This document shows, piece after piece, positions 24,797-32,713 of a DNA stretch of 64,000 bases. The position numbers and the translations under genes were made by a program. The notes beneath the pieces were generated by a model that ran no database searches, had not been told where the DNA came from, and saw only the letters and a list, made by a program, of their open reading frames with translations. The stretch covers positions 1 through 64,000 of the forward strand of contig DATLYX010000130.1 in assembly GCA_035574295.1 (NCBI GenBank), in the 5' to 3' direction. Source of the stretch: PNAI01 sp035574295. Its GTDB lineage: Bacteria; Pseudomonadota; Alphaproteobacteria; Rhizobiales; Xanthobacteraceae. Numbering within the stretch: the first letter of the stretch is position 1; every line of letters starts with the position of its first letter.

Positions 24797-26434
24797 TCAG
24801 TACATCCCGCCCATGCCGCCGCCCGGAGGCATGGCGGGCGCGGGCGCCTCCTTCTTCGGCGCTTCGGCCACCATGGCCTCGGTGGTCACGAGCAGACTCG
24901 CGACCGAGGCCGCGTCCTGCAAGGCGCGGCGCACCACCTTGGCGGGGTCGATGATGCCCTTCTGCACGAGGTCGACGAACTGCTCGGTCTGGGCGTCGAA
25001 ACCGAAGGTCTCCGATTTCGACTCCAGCACCTTGCCGACCACGATCGAACCCTCGACGCCGGAGTTCTCGGCGATCTGCCGCGCCGGCGCCTCGATCGCC
25101 TTGAGCACGATGTTGATGCCGGCCTGCACGTCGGGATTGCTGTTGGTGAGCTTGCCGATCGCCTTCTTGGCGCGCAGCAGCGCAACTCCGCCGCCCGGCA
25201 CGATGCCTTCCTCGACCGCGGCGCGGGTGGCGTTCAGCGCGTCGTCGACCCGATCGCGCTTCTCCTTCACCTCGATCTCGGTGGCGCCGCCGACCTTGAT
25301 CACCGCCACGCCGCCAGCGAGTTTGGCCAGCCGCTCCTGCAGCTTCTCCTTGTCGTAGTCGGAGGTGGTCTCCTCGATCTGCTGCTTGATCTGGGCGACG
25401 CGCGCCTCGATGTCCTTCTTCTTGCCGGCGCCGTCGACGATGGTGGTCTTCTCCTTCTCGATGATCACCTTCTTGGCGCGGCCGAGCATCTGCAGCGTGA
25501 CGCTTTCGAGCTTGATGCCGAGATCCTCGGAAATGAGCTGGCCGCCGGTGAGGATCGCGATGTCCTCGAGCATGGCCTTGCGGCGATCACCGAAGCCGGG
25601 CGCCTTCACCGCGGCGACTTTCAGCCCGCCGCGCAGCTTGTTCACCACCAGCGTGGCGATCGCCTCACCCTCCACATCCTCGGCGACAATGAGCAGCGGC
25701 CGGCCGGACTGCACCACCGCCTCGAGCACCGGCAGCATGGATTGCAGACCGGAAAGCTTCTTCTCGTGCAGCAGCACGTAGGCGTCTTCGAGCTCGGCGA
25801 CCATCTTCTCGGCGTTGGTGATGAAGTAGGGCGAGATATAGCCGCGGTCGAACTGCATGCCCTCGACGATCTCGATCTCGGTGTCGAGCGATTTCGCCTC
25901 CTCGACCGTGATGACGCCTTCGTTGCCGACCTTCTGCATGGCGTCGGCGATCATCTTGCCGATCTGGCTGTCGCCGTTGGCGGAAATGGTTCCCACCTGC
26001 GCCACCTCGGCGGATGAATTCACCTTCTTGGCCCGCTTCTCGATGTCGGCCACCACCGCGCGCACGGCAATCTCTATGCCGCGCTTGAGATCCATGGGGT
26101 TCATGCCGGCCGCCACCGCTTTGGCACCCTCTTTGAGAATGGCATGTGCGAGCACGGTGGCGGTGGTGGTGCCGTCGCCGGCGTTGTCGTTGGTCTTCTG
26201 CGCCACCTCGCGCACCATCTGGGCGCCCATGTTCTCGAACTTGTCGTCAAGCTCGATTTCCTTGGCGACGGTTACGCCGTCCTTGGTGATGCGCGGTGCG
26301 CCGAAGCTCTTTTCGAGCACCACATTGCGGCCCTTGGGCCCGAGCGTGACGCGCACGGCATTGGCGAGTATATCGACGCCGCGCAGCATGCGGTCGCGGG
26401 CCTCGCTAGAGAACTTGACTTCCTTGGCAGCCAT
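24797..26434 (-). CDS. groEL: Chaperonin GroEL
   Basis: The 545-residue chaperonin forms the 14-mer ring that folds cytosolic proteins with GroES in ATP-driven cycles. Motifs: VTLGPKGRNVVLEKSFGAP near residue 29, DGTTTATVLAH near 87 (nucleotide site), ERLAKLAGGVAVIKVGGATE near 367-386, and the flexible C-terminal tail MPPGGGMGGMY. Length and ends are standard. It follows groES on the same strand, separated by 115 bases that carry a palindromic repeat. Several alphaproteobacteria have more than one groEL; whether this is the essential copy cannot be told, but the CIRCE element marks it as HrcA-controlled. Confidence 0.97.
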   Translation of the reverse strand: MAAKEVKFSSEARDRMLRGVDILANAVRVTLGPKGRNVVLEKSFGAPRITKDGVTVAKEIELDDKFENMGAQMVREVAQKTNDNAGDGTTTATVLAHAILKEGAKAVAAGMNPMDLKRGIEIAVRAVVADIEKRAKKVNSSAEVAQVGTISANGDSQIGKMIADAMQKVGNEGVITVEEAKSLDTEIEIVEGMQFDRGYISPYFITNAEKMVAELEDAYVLLHEKKLSGLQSMLPVLEAVVQSGRPLLIVAEDVEGEAIATLVVNKLRGGLKVAAVKAPGFGDRRKAMLEDIAILTGGQLISEDLGIKLESVTLQMLGRAKKVIIEKEKTTIVDGAGKKKDIEARVAQIKQQIEETTSDYDKEKLQERLAKLAGGVAVIKVGGATEIEVKEKRDRVDDALNATRAAVEEGIVPGGGVALLRAKKAIGKLTNSNPDVQAGINIVLKAIEAPARQIAENSGVEGSIVVGKVLESKSETFGFDAQTEQFVDLVQKGIIDPAKVVRRALQDAASVASLLVTTEAMVAEAPKKEAPAPAMPPGGGMGGMY

Positions 26435-26460
26435 TTCGATTTACTCCTGCTTTTCCTTCG

Positions 26461-26540
26461 TCATGCCCGGTCTTGCGGCGGGCATCCACGTCGTTCGTGG
26501 TAGGCAAGACGTGGATGGCCGGGAACAAACCCGGCCATGA
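26461..26540. repeat. Nested palindrome between groES and groEL
   Basis: The outer arms tcatgcccgg (26461-26470) and ccggccatga (26531-26540) pair at 9 of 10 bases. The inner arms catccacgtc (26483-26492) and gacgtggatg (26508-26517) pair perfectly. As an RNA stem in the groES-groEL message it could protect or separate the two coding parts. Confidence 0.65.
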
Positions 26541-26549
26541 CACAGAATC

Positions 26550-26846
26550 TCACTCGATCACGCCCATGATGTCGGACTCCTTCATGATCAGGAGCTCTTC
26601 GCCGTCGATCTTAACCTCGGTTCCCGACCATTTGCCGAACAGCACCTTGTTGCCGACCTTCAGGTCGATCGGTATCAGCTTGCCGGTCTCGTCGCGGCCG
26701 CCGGGGCCGACGGCGACGACTTCGCCCTGCGAGGGCTTCTCCTTGGCCGTGTCGGGGATGATGATGCCACCTTTGGAGCGTTCCTCGGCTTCGATGCGTC
26801 GAACCACGACGCGGTCATGCAGCGGGCGGAATTTCAGCTTGGCCAT
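26550..26846 (-). CDS. groES: Co-chaperonin GroES
   Basis: The 98-residue protein is the heptameric lid of GroEL. It starts FRPLHDRVVVRRIEAEERSK and carries the mobile loop GGIIIPDTAKEKP (residues 25-37), then GEVVAVGPGGRDETGK and a C-terminal SDIMGVIE. ATG 26846 gives the usual N-terminus; the frame is open 36 bases further up but without start support. It is the first gene of the groES-groEL operon, with the CIRCE operator 58 bases upstream. Confidence 0.97.
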   Translation of the reverse strand: MAKLKFRPLHDRVVVRRIEAEERSKGGIIIPDTAKEKPSQGEVVAVGPGGRDETGKLIPIDLKVGNKVLFGKWSGTEVKIDGEELLIMKESDIMGVIE

Positions 26847-26903
26847 GGGTTCCTCGCGAGCTAACGATGCGGGCGGGGTCAAAAGCGTCGAATTCAGAAA
26901 GAC

Positions 26904-26930
26904 TTAGCACTCAGGTAGCCTGAGTGCTAA
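26904..26930. promoter_or_regulatory. CIRCE operator of groESL
   Basis: TTAGCACTC, nine bases, GAGTGCTAA is a perfect CIRCE inverted repeat. HrcA is known to bind it and repress groESL until heat shock. It lies just downstream of the predicted transcription start. Confidence 0.95.
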
Positions 26931-26937
26931 TAAAGTT

Positions 26938-26966
26938 GAAATAAGAGGTTGCTCCCTTGCTGTCAA
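26938..26966 (-). promoter_or_regulatory. Predicted groESL promoter
   Basis: On the minus strand TTGACA (26966-26961), a 17-base spacer and TATTTC (26943-26938) form a housekeeping-type promoter immediately upstream of CIRCE. The -35 is perfect and the -10 matches at only half its positions. This is positional inference. Confidence 0.6.
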
Positions 26967-27058
26967 GCGCGCTGCGGGAGGCGCAACGCGTCACAATGAC
27001 CAGCGCAAAGCCCGCGACAATATCCGCTAAGGTGGCAAGGTCATACTTCGAGGCGAAT

Positions 27059-28210
27059 ATGGACGCGCGCATCGCCGACCGATCTCAGCCAGACATCGAA
27101 CTGCGGCCGCTCCTGATCCGACGCGTCGATGTCATTCCGGTTGCGCTACCCCTGAACAAGCCGGTCGCGATGGCGTTCGAGACGGTTGCGCATGCGCGCA
27201 ACATCCTGGTCCGCATCGAGGCGGCGGACGGCACGGTGGGTTGGGGGGAAGCTGCGTCTGCGCCGACCATGACAGGCGATACGCTCGACGGCCTGGTCGC
27301 CGCGGTGCGCGACCATCTTGCACCGCTGCTCGTCGGCAAAGATGCGCGCTTGCGGCCGGCGCTGCGCCGCGCCATGCAGGCCGCGCTGCTCAGCAACACC
27401 GGCGCGCATTCGGCGGTGGAAATGGCGCTGCTCGATCTCGCCGGCCGCGCTGCGGGCCGGCCGCTCATCGAGCTTATCGGGGGCCCGCTGCGCCGCGCGG
27501 TGGCGCCGATGTGGCTCTTGGGAAATTCCACCCCGGAGGCGGATATCGCAGAGGCGCAGGCGAAGGAACGCGAGGGGTTTTGGTTCTTCAAGCTCAAGGT
27601 CGGGACCAAGCCGATCGAGCGGGAAATCGCGGCCACGCATGCGTTGCGCGCAGCCATGGGTGCGAAGATTCCGCTGTGCGCGGATGCCAATTGCGGGCTA
27701 GAGCTTGCCGACGCGCGGCGCTATGTGACCGGGACCGAAGCCGCCGGCCTGATGTTTCTGGAACAGCCGTTTCCACCGGATGCGCTCGACGACCTCGCGG
27801 CGCTGGCCAAGATCTCGCCGACGCCGCTGGGCGCCGACGAAGCCATCCATTCGCTGGCCGACATCGAGACGCAGGCGCGGTGCGGCGCGCGCGGGGTGTC
27901 GCTGAAGCTGATCAAGCTCGGCGGCCTCACCAATGCGCTCGCGGCAGCGGTGCACTGCCGGAAACTGAATCTGTCGGTGAATGTAGCGGCAAAGATCGCG
28001 GAGTCGAGCATCGCGTCGGCCGCGGCGGTGCATCTGGCCTGCGCCGTGCCGGACGTGAGCTGGGGTGTAAGTCTTACGCATTTCTATCTCGCCGAGGACG
28101 TGGTGCGGCGGCCGCTGCCGCTCGGCAACGGTACGGTCGCGCTGCCGGCCGAGCCGGGGCTCGGCGTGGAGGTGGACGAGGCCGCGGTCGCCCGGTTACG
28201 CATCAGGTGA
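27059..28210 (+). CDS. Mandelate racemase/muconate lactonizing enzyme family protein
   Basis: The 383-residue protein is an enolase-superfamily member of the muconate cycloisomerase/dipeptide epimerase subgroup. It has a capping domain (residues 20-130) and a barrel with FKLKVG (the KxK catalytic lysine, about 185-190), CADANCGLELADARRY (metal Asp), LEQPFPPDAL (metal Glu), GADEAIHS (metal Asp) and VSLKLIKLGGL (second catalytic Lys). It should epimerise or cycloisomerise a carboxylate substrate. ATG 27059 follows GAGG at 6 bases; upstream in-frame codons at 26996 and 26957 overlap the groE promoter region and are less likely. The substrate is unknown. Confidence 0.8.
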   Translation: MDARIADRSQPDIELRPLLIRRVDVIPVALPLNKPVAMAFETVAHARNILVRIEAADGTVGWGEAASAPTMTGDTLDGLVAAVRDHLAPLLVGKDARLRPALRRAMQAALLSNTGAHSAVEMALLDLAGRAAGRPLIELIGGPLRRAVAPMWLLGNSTPEADIAEAQAKEREGFWFFKLKVGTKPIEREIAATHALRAAMGAKIPLCADANCGLELADARRYVTGTEAAGLMFLEQPFPPDALDDLAALAKISPTPLGADEAIHSLADIETQARCGARGVSLKLIKLGGLTNALAAAVHCRKLNLSVNVAAKIAESSIASAAAVHLACAVPDVSWGVSLTHFYLAEDVVRRPLPLGNGTVALPAEPGLGVEVDEAAVARLRIR

Positions 28211-28277
28211 GGCGCAAGCCGGTTGCACGTCGTCATCCGACAGCGCACAGTGAGATACCAAGCACGGGAGGGTTGGA

Positions 28278-28793
28278 ATGCAGAGGACGGGTGTGTCGCG
28301 TCGCCTTGCGGGAGTTATGGTGGCAGGATTTGCGCTTGCAGCGTGCAGTACCATGGGCGGGGACTCGCCCTTCGGGCAGCTTCCGACATTTCCCGGATTG
28401 GGCCCTGCGGCGCCGAGCGAGACACCGCCCCGTTATACCGCCGAGGAAATCGTCGGACGCTGGGGCGTGGCCTCCTATCATCGCGACCTCGACCGCACGC
28501 GCACCGAGGCGGCGGCGCGCCGCCAATGCAGCAAGGCCTACACCATCAGCAAAGGACCGAACGGCGGCGTGATGATGCACCTCGCCGACCAGCCGACCCC
28601 GGTCGAACTGCGCATCAAGACCGCGCCGGACGGCAAAACCTTCATCGGGCCGGCCGGCGAGCCGGGCGGTGCGCAGGACCGCGAAATCGTCTCTTTCGAT
28701 GGCCGGGTCATGATCTTGCGCTATACCGACCCGGAGGTCGCCGGCCGCTACGGCACCACAATCTACGTGCGCTGCGGTCCGACCGCGGCGTAA
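28278..28793 (+). CDS. Putative lipoprotein of unknown function
   Basis: The 171-residue protein has a lipoprotein signal with lipobox LAAC (Cys 23). A proline-rich linker follows, then a C-terminal domain from about residue 55 (YTAEEIVGRWGVASYH, ARRQCSKAYTISKGP, RYGTTIYVRCG) with two cysteines that may pair. The EEIVGRWGVASY opening resembles small lipocalin-like or protease-inhibitor (AprI/Inh) beta-barrels, a weak guess. The ATG has ggagggttgga upstream. It is the same strand as the enolase-superfamily gene, 67 bases after it, but probably has its own promoter. Confidence 0.65.
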   Translation: MQRTGVSRRLAGVMVAGFALAACSTMGGDSPFGQLPTFPGLGPAAPSETPPRYTAEEIVGRWGVASYHRDLDRTRTEAAARRQCSKAYTISKGPNGGVMMHLADQPTPVELRIKTAPDGKTFIGPAGEPGGAQDREIVSFDGRVMILRYTDPEVAGRYGTTIYVRCGPTAA

Positions 28794-28802
28794 CGCTCAA
28801 TC

Positions 28803-28910
28803 TTGTCATTCAGCCGAGGTCGCGAAACGGCCGAGAGCTGGAATCCATAACCAGAGGGCGGGAGTATGCATTCCTGACCCGCGGCCTTCGGCCGCGCCCC
28901 GGAATGACAA
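28803..28910. repeat. Palindromic repeat between convergent genes
   Basis: ttgtcattc (28803-28811) pairs with gaatgacaa (28902-28910), and gcggcc-ttcg-gccgc forms an inner hairpin. It fills the space between the lipoprotein gene and tlpA, which converge, and resembles the other gtcat-type intergenic repeats of this window. Confidence 0.6.
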
Positions 28911-28911
28911 T

Positions 28912-29577
28912 TCATTTCTGCAAGGCCGCTTTCACGAGGGCGATGGCGTCGTCGCTCGCCCATTCGGCAGGGCCTGAGAGCGTGGCGATCTCGCATCCCA
29001 CACCGTCCACCAAGAGCGTGGTCGGCATGCCGAGCGCCTTGCCGGCGGTCTTGAGATCCTGGAACACCTTGGCCGACGGATCGGCGTAGTAAGCGAGATG
29101 CTTGATGCCGACCTCCTTGAGCCAGGCCTTGGGCTTCTCGGGATCGCGCGTGTCGATGTTGACGGCGACTACCTCGAAATTCGGCCCGCCGAGCCTTTCC
29201 TGAAGCGCGTCGAGCGCCGGCATCTCCTTGCGGCAGGGGACGCACCAGGTGGCCCAGAGATTGAGCAGCACGGTGCGGCCGCGCCAGTCCGCGAGGGTCC
29301 TGGTCCCAGCCTTGTCGTCCTGAAAACTCAATTCGGGCAGGCGCAGCGGCCTTGTTGCCGGGGCTACGGCCGCCACTTCACCTTTGACAAAAGGCGTGAT
29401 TTTGCGGGCGATCTCGACCGCCGGAGTGCAACTTGCGTCGCCTCCCACATTGCGCACAAGCCGGCTGATCCCGTATACCGCGGCGAGCCCGACCGCCACT
29501 CCGGCCACGCCGCCGACAAGAATCACGGCGAGCCGCTTGTAAGCGTAGCTGCGCGCGTTCGCTTGCGATTGGGTCAT
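28912..29577 (-). CDS. tlpA: TlpA family disulfide reductase
   Basis: The 221-residue thioredoxin-like protein is anchored by one N-terminal helix (residues 15-38), with the rest in the periplasm. The active site is WCVPC (Cys 112 and 115) after LLNLWAT, and the cis-proline is in ALGMPTTLLVD. An extra cysteine at 50 is also present in Bradyrhizobium TlpA, as I recall. TlpA reduces copper-site cysteines of cytochrome oxidase (CoxB, ScoI) and cytochrome c, which fits the aa3 oxidase operon elsewhere in the window. ATG 29577 (MTQSQAN) is chosen over an in-frame codon 14 residues upstream. It diverges from argH with 35 bases between starts. Confidence 0.88.
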   Translation of the reverse strand: MTQSQANARSYAYKRLAVILVGGVAGVAVGLAAVYGISRLVRNVGGDASCTPAVEIARKITPFVKGEVAAVAPATRPLRLPELSFQDDKAGTRTLADWRGRTVLLNLWATWCVPCRKEMPALDALQERLGGPNFEVVAVNIDTRDPEKPKAWLKEVGIKHLAYYADPSAKVFQDLKTAGKALGMPTTLLVDGVGCEIATLSGPAEWASDDAIALVKAALQK

Positions 29578-29612
29578 GGCCGCGGAACCTGCATGAACTT
29601 TACGAGCATTCC

Positions 29613-30992
29613 ATGACAAACAAGATGTGGGGCGGACGCTTCGCGCAAGGCCCCGCCGCGATCATGGAGGAGATCAACGCCTCGATCCATGTGGACCGGC
29701 ATCTTTACCGCCAGGATATCGCCGCCTCCAAGGCCCACGCCGCCATGCTCGCCAAGGTGGGCATTATCGGCCGGGACGATGCGAAAAGGATCGCTCACGG
29801 TCTAGACACGATCCTGTCAGAGATCGAGCGCGGCAAATTCACCTTCAAGGCGGCGCTGGAAGACATCCACATGAACGTGGAGGCGCGGCTTGCCGAGCTG
29901 ATCGGACCGGCGGCCGGCCGGCTGCACACCGCGCGCTCGCGCAACGACCAGGTGGCGACCGATTTCCGGTTGTGGATTCGGGATTGCATCGATGCGCTCG
30001 ATGCGGCGCTCGCGTCCTACCAGCGGGCGCTGGCGGAAAAGGCGCTTAAGCACGCGGCCACGGCGATGCCGGGCTTCACCCATCTGCAGAGCGCGCAGCC
30101 GGTCACCTTGGGTCATCACCTGCTCGCCTATGTGGAAATGGCGGCCCGCGACCGCGGCCGGTTCCGCGATGCGCGCGCGCGGCTCAACGAATCGCCGCTC
30201 GGCGCCGGCGCGCTCGCCGGCACTTCGTTTCCCATCGACCGGCAGATGACGGCGAAGGCGCTCGGCTTTGCGCGGCCGATGGCAAATTCGCTCGATGCGG
30301 TGTCAGACCGCGACTTCGTGATGGAGACCCTGGCGGCAGCGGCGATCTGCGCCGTGCACCTGTCGCGCTTTGCCGAAGAAATCGTGCTGTGGTGCTCGCC
30401 GCTCGCCGGGCTGATCACATTGTCCGACAAGTTCACCACCGGTTCCTCGATGATGCCGCAGAAGCGCAACCCGGACGCCGCCGAACTGGTGCGGGCGAAG
30501 GCCGGCCGCATCATCGCGGCGCTGCACGGCCTGCTCATCGTCATGAAGGGACTGCCGCTCGCCTATCAGAAGGACATGCAGGAGGACAAAGAAGGGGCGA
30601 TCGATGCGCTCGGCGCGCTGTCGCTGTGCATCGCGGCGATGACCGGCATGGTGCGGGACATGACGCCGAATGCCGAACGCATGAAGGCCGCGGCCGGCGC
30701 GGGGCATGCGACCGCAACCGACCTCGCCGATTGGCTGGTGCGCAGGCTGAGAATTCCGTTCCGCGAGGCGCACCGCATCACCGGCCGCATTGTGGCGATC
30801 GCGGACAAGGAAGGCGTGGCGCTTGAGGCGCTACCGCTGGCGAAAATGCAGGCGATCGAGCCGCGCATCACCAAGAACGTGTTCAGTGTCCTCTCGGTCG
30901 AACGTTCGGTGGCAAGCCGCACGAGCTACGGCGGGACGGCGCCGAAAAACGTGCGCAGCCAGGCGCGGCGCTGGCTGAAACGGCTCGGCTAG
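29613..30992 (+). CDS. argH: Argininosuccinate lyase
   Basis: The 459-residue cytosolic enzyme splits argininosuccinate to arginine and fumarate, the last step of arginine synthesis. It shows the family's MWGGRFAQGP start, HTARSRNDQVATDFRLW near residue 110, the lyase signature GSSMMPQKRNPD near 280 and the LPLAYQKDMQEDKEG segment. Length and ends are normal. It heads the argH-lptM-lysA-TIGR02302 run that is conserved in Hyphomicrobiales. Confidence 0.97.
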   Translation: MTNKMWGGRFAQGPAAIMEEINASIHVDRHLYRQDIAASKAHAAMLAKVGIIGRDDAKRIAHGLDTILSEIERGKFTFKAALEDIHMNVEARLAELIGPAAGRLHTARSRNDQVATDFRLWIRDCIDALDAALASYQRALAEKALKHAATAMPGFTHLQSAQPVTLGHHLLAYVEMAARDRGRFRDARARLNESPLGAGALAGTSFPIDRQMTAKALGFARPMANSLDAVSDRDFVMETLAAAAICAVHLSRFAEEIVLWCSPLAGLITLSDKFTTGSSMMPQKRNPDAAELVRAKAGRIIAALHGLLIVMKGLPLAYQKDMQEDKEGAIDALGALSLCIAAMTGMVRDMTPNAERMKAAAGAGHATATDLADWLVRRLRIPFREAHRITGRIVAIADKEGVALEALPLAKMQAIEPRITKNVFSVLSVERSVASRTSYGGTAPKNVRSQARRWLKRLG

Positions 30993-31036
30993 GCGCGCGC
31001 TTGAGCCCGGTTTGCCGGAGGTGAAATCCTCACGAA

Positions 31037-31064
31037 ATCTGTTATGGTGGATCTGTTATGGTGG
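31037..31064 (+). repeat. 14-base tandem duplication upstream of lptM
   Basis: atctgttatggtgg occurs twice in perfect tandem (31037-31050 and 31051-31064) in the argH-lptM gap. Each copy contains TGTTATGGT, which resembles an extended -10 element, so it could double a promoter for lptM-lysA. Confidence 0.5.
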
Positions 31065-31093
31065 CGACGATTTGACGAGTTGAGGATTCGGCC

Positions 31094-31354
31094 GTGGCCC
31101 GAGCGCACCGTAAGTTGGTCTTGATGACGATCTGCCTCTTGGGTGGCGCGCTCCTGCTTGCGGCCTGCGGCCGCAAGGGTCCGCTCGATCTGCCGCCGGC
31201 AGCCTCGGTGCAACCCTCAGGGGACGGGCAGACGGAAGGCGGCGCGGCGAGCGCGCAGCGCGCGGCGCAGCCCATCGAATACGGCCCGGACGGACGGCCG
31301 CTCGCGCCGCGCGGACCCAAACGCCAGCTCCCCATCGACTGGCTGATCGACTGA
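31094..31354 (+). CDS. lptM: Small lipoprotein LptM (YifL family)
   Basis: The 86-residue protein has a signal peptide and lipobox LAAC at Cys 25, directly followed by GRKGPLDLPP, the LptM/YifL signature. In E. coli LptM helps mature the LptD-LptE lipopolysaccharide translocon. The remainder is a low-complexity tail ending PKRQLPIDWLID, a conserved end in alphaproteobacterial members. GTG 31094 gives a basic n-region (RAHRK), preferred over ATG 31124, which would leave a signal with no positive charge. It lies between argH and lysA, the standard place. Confidence 0.85.
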   Translation: MARAHRKLVLMTICLLGGALLLAACGRKGPLDLPPAASVQPSGDGQTEGGAASAQRAAQPIEYGPDGRPLAPRGPKRQLPIDWLID

Positions 31355-31361
31355 AGCAGCG

Positions 31362-32627
31362 ATGCATCACTTCGCCTATCGCGCCGGTGTGCTGCACGCC
31401 GAGGCGGTGAATCTGGCGACGCTCGCGGACGCCGTGGGCACGCCGTTCTACTGCTACTCGACGGCGACGCTCACGCGGCATTACCGGGTGTTCGCCGACG
31501 CGTTCGCCGACGTGCCCTCGCTCGTCTGCTACGCGGTGAAGGCCAATTCCAACCAGGCGGTAATCGCTACCCTGGCGCGGCTCGGCGCGGGCGCGGATGT
31601 GGTCTCCGGCGGGGAACTCAAGCGCGCGCGGGCGGCGGGCATTGCAGCCGACAAAATCATGTTCTCGGGCATCGGCAAGACCGGCCACGAGCTTGCGCTT
31701 GCGGTCGAGGAGAACGTGCTGTGCGTGAACGTGGAGTCGGACGCGGAGCTCGACATTCTCTCCAGCATCGCTGCCGGAAAGGGGCGCAAGGCGAATATCT
31801 CGGTGCGCGTCAACCCGGATATCGATGCGCGAACCCACGCCAAAATCGCCACCGGCAAAGCCGAGAACAAGTTCGGCATCCCGATCAGTCGCGCGCGCGA
31901 GGTCTATGCGCGCGCGGCAAAGCTGCCGGGCCTGCGCGTGACCGGCGTCGATATGCATATCGGCAGCCAGATCACCGAGCTTTCACCGTTCGACAATGCG
32001 TTCGCACTGCTGTCCGATTTCGTGCGGCAGTTGCGCGCGGACGGCCACACGATCTCCCACGTCGATCTCGGCGGCGGTCTCGGCATTCCCTACCGCGACG
32101 ACAACGAGCCGCCGCCCGATCCGCAGGCCTATGCGGCGGTGGTCAAGCGGGCAACCAAGGGCCTGGATTGCACGTTGATCTTCGAGCCGGGGCGGCTGAT
32201 CGTCGGCAACGCCGGTATCCTGGTGACGCGCGTGCTCTACTTGAAGCGCGGGGAAAACAAGACTTTCGTCATCGTCGATGCGGCCATGAACGATCTGATC
32301 CGGCCGACGCTCTATGACGCACATCACGAAATATGGCCGGTCGTGCAGGCAAGGCCCGGAGCGGCGCGGGAAGTCGTGGACGTGGTGGGGCCGGTCTGCG
32401 AATCTGGAGATTTTCTCGCACTTGATCGCAAGATCGTGATGCCGAAGGCGGGCGACCTGCTGGCAGTAATGTCGGCCGGCGCCTATGGCGCGGTGCAGGC
32501 CGGCACCTACAACACCAGGCCGCTGGTGCCGGAAGTGCTTGTGAAGGATGACGAATGGGCGCTGGTGCGGCCGCGGCTCGAGGTCGATCAACTGATCGCC
32601 ATGGATCGACTGCCGGGCTGGTTGTAA
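31362..32627 (+). CDS. lysA: Diaminopimelate decarboxylase
   Basis: The 421-residue PLP enzyme decarboxylates meso-diaminopimelate to lysine. Motifs: VCYAVKANSNQAVI with the PLP lysine near residue 55, HIGSQITELSPF near 190, HVDLGGGLGIPY near 230, FEPGRLIVGNAG near 275 and GPVCESGDFLA near 345, where the catalytic Cys comes from the partner subunit. Length is standard. It starts 7 bases after lptM and is certainly co-transcribed. Confidence 0.96.
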   Translation: MHHFAYRAGVLHAEAVNLATLADAVGTPFYCYSTATLTRHYRVFADAFADVPSLVCYAVKANSNQAVIATLARLGAGADVVSGGELKRARAAGIAADKIMFSGIGKTGHELALAVEENVLCVNVESDAELDILSSIAAGKGRKANISVRVNPDIDARTHAKIATGKAENKFGIPISRAREVYARAAKLPGLRVTGVDMHIGSQITELSPFDNAFALLSDFVRQLRADGHTISHVDLGGGLGIPYRDDNEPPPDPQAYAAVVKRATKGLDCTLIFEPGRLIVGNAGILVTRVLYLKRGENKTFVIVDAAMNDLIRPTLYDAHHEIWPVVQARPGAAREVVDVVGPVCESGDFLALDRKIVMPKAGDLLAVMSAGAYGAVQAGTYNTRPLVPEVLVKDDEWALVRPRLEVDQLIAMDRLPGWL

Positions 32628-32713
32628 GTCTTGTTGGCGCCTTAACTATTCCGCTGCCATGATGCCGACGCCATGGTAGAGTGTATTCGATCGCCGATTT
32701 GGAGCTGGGTCCA

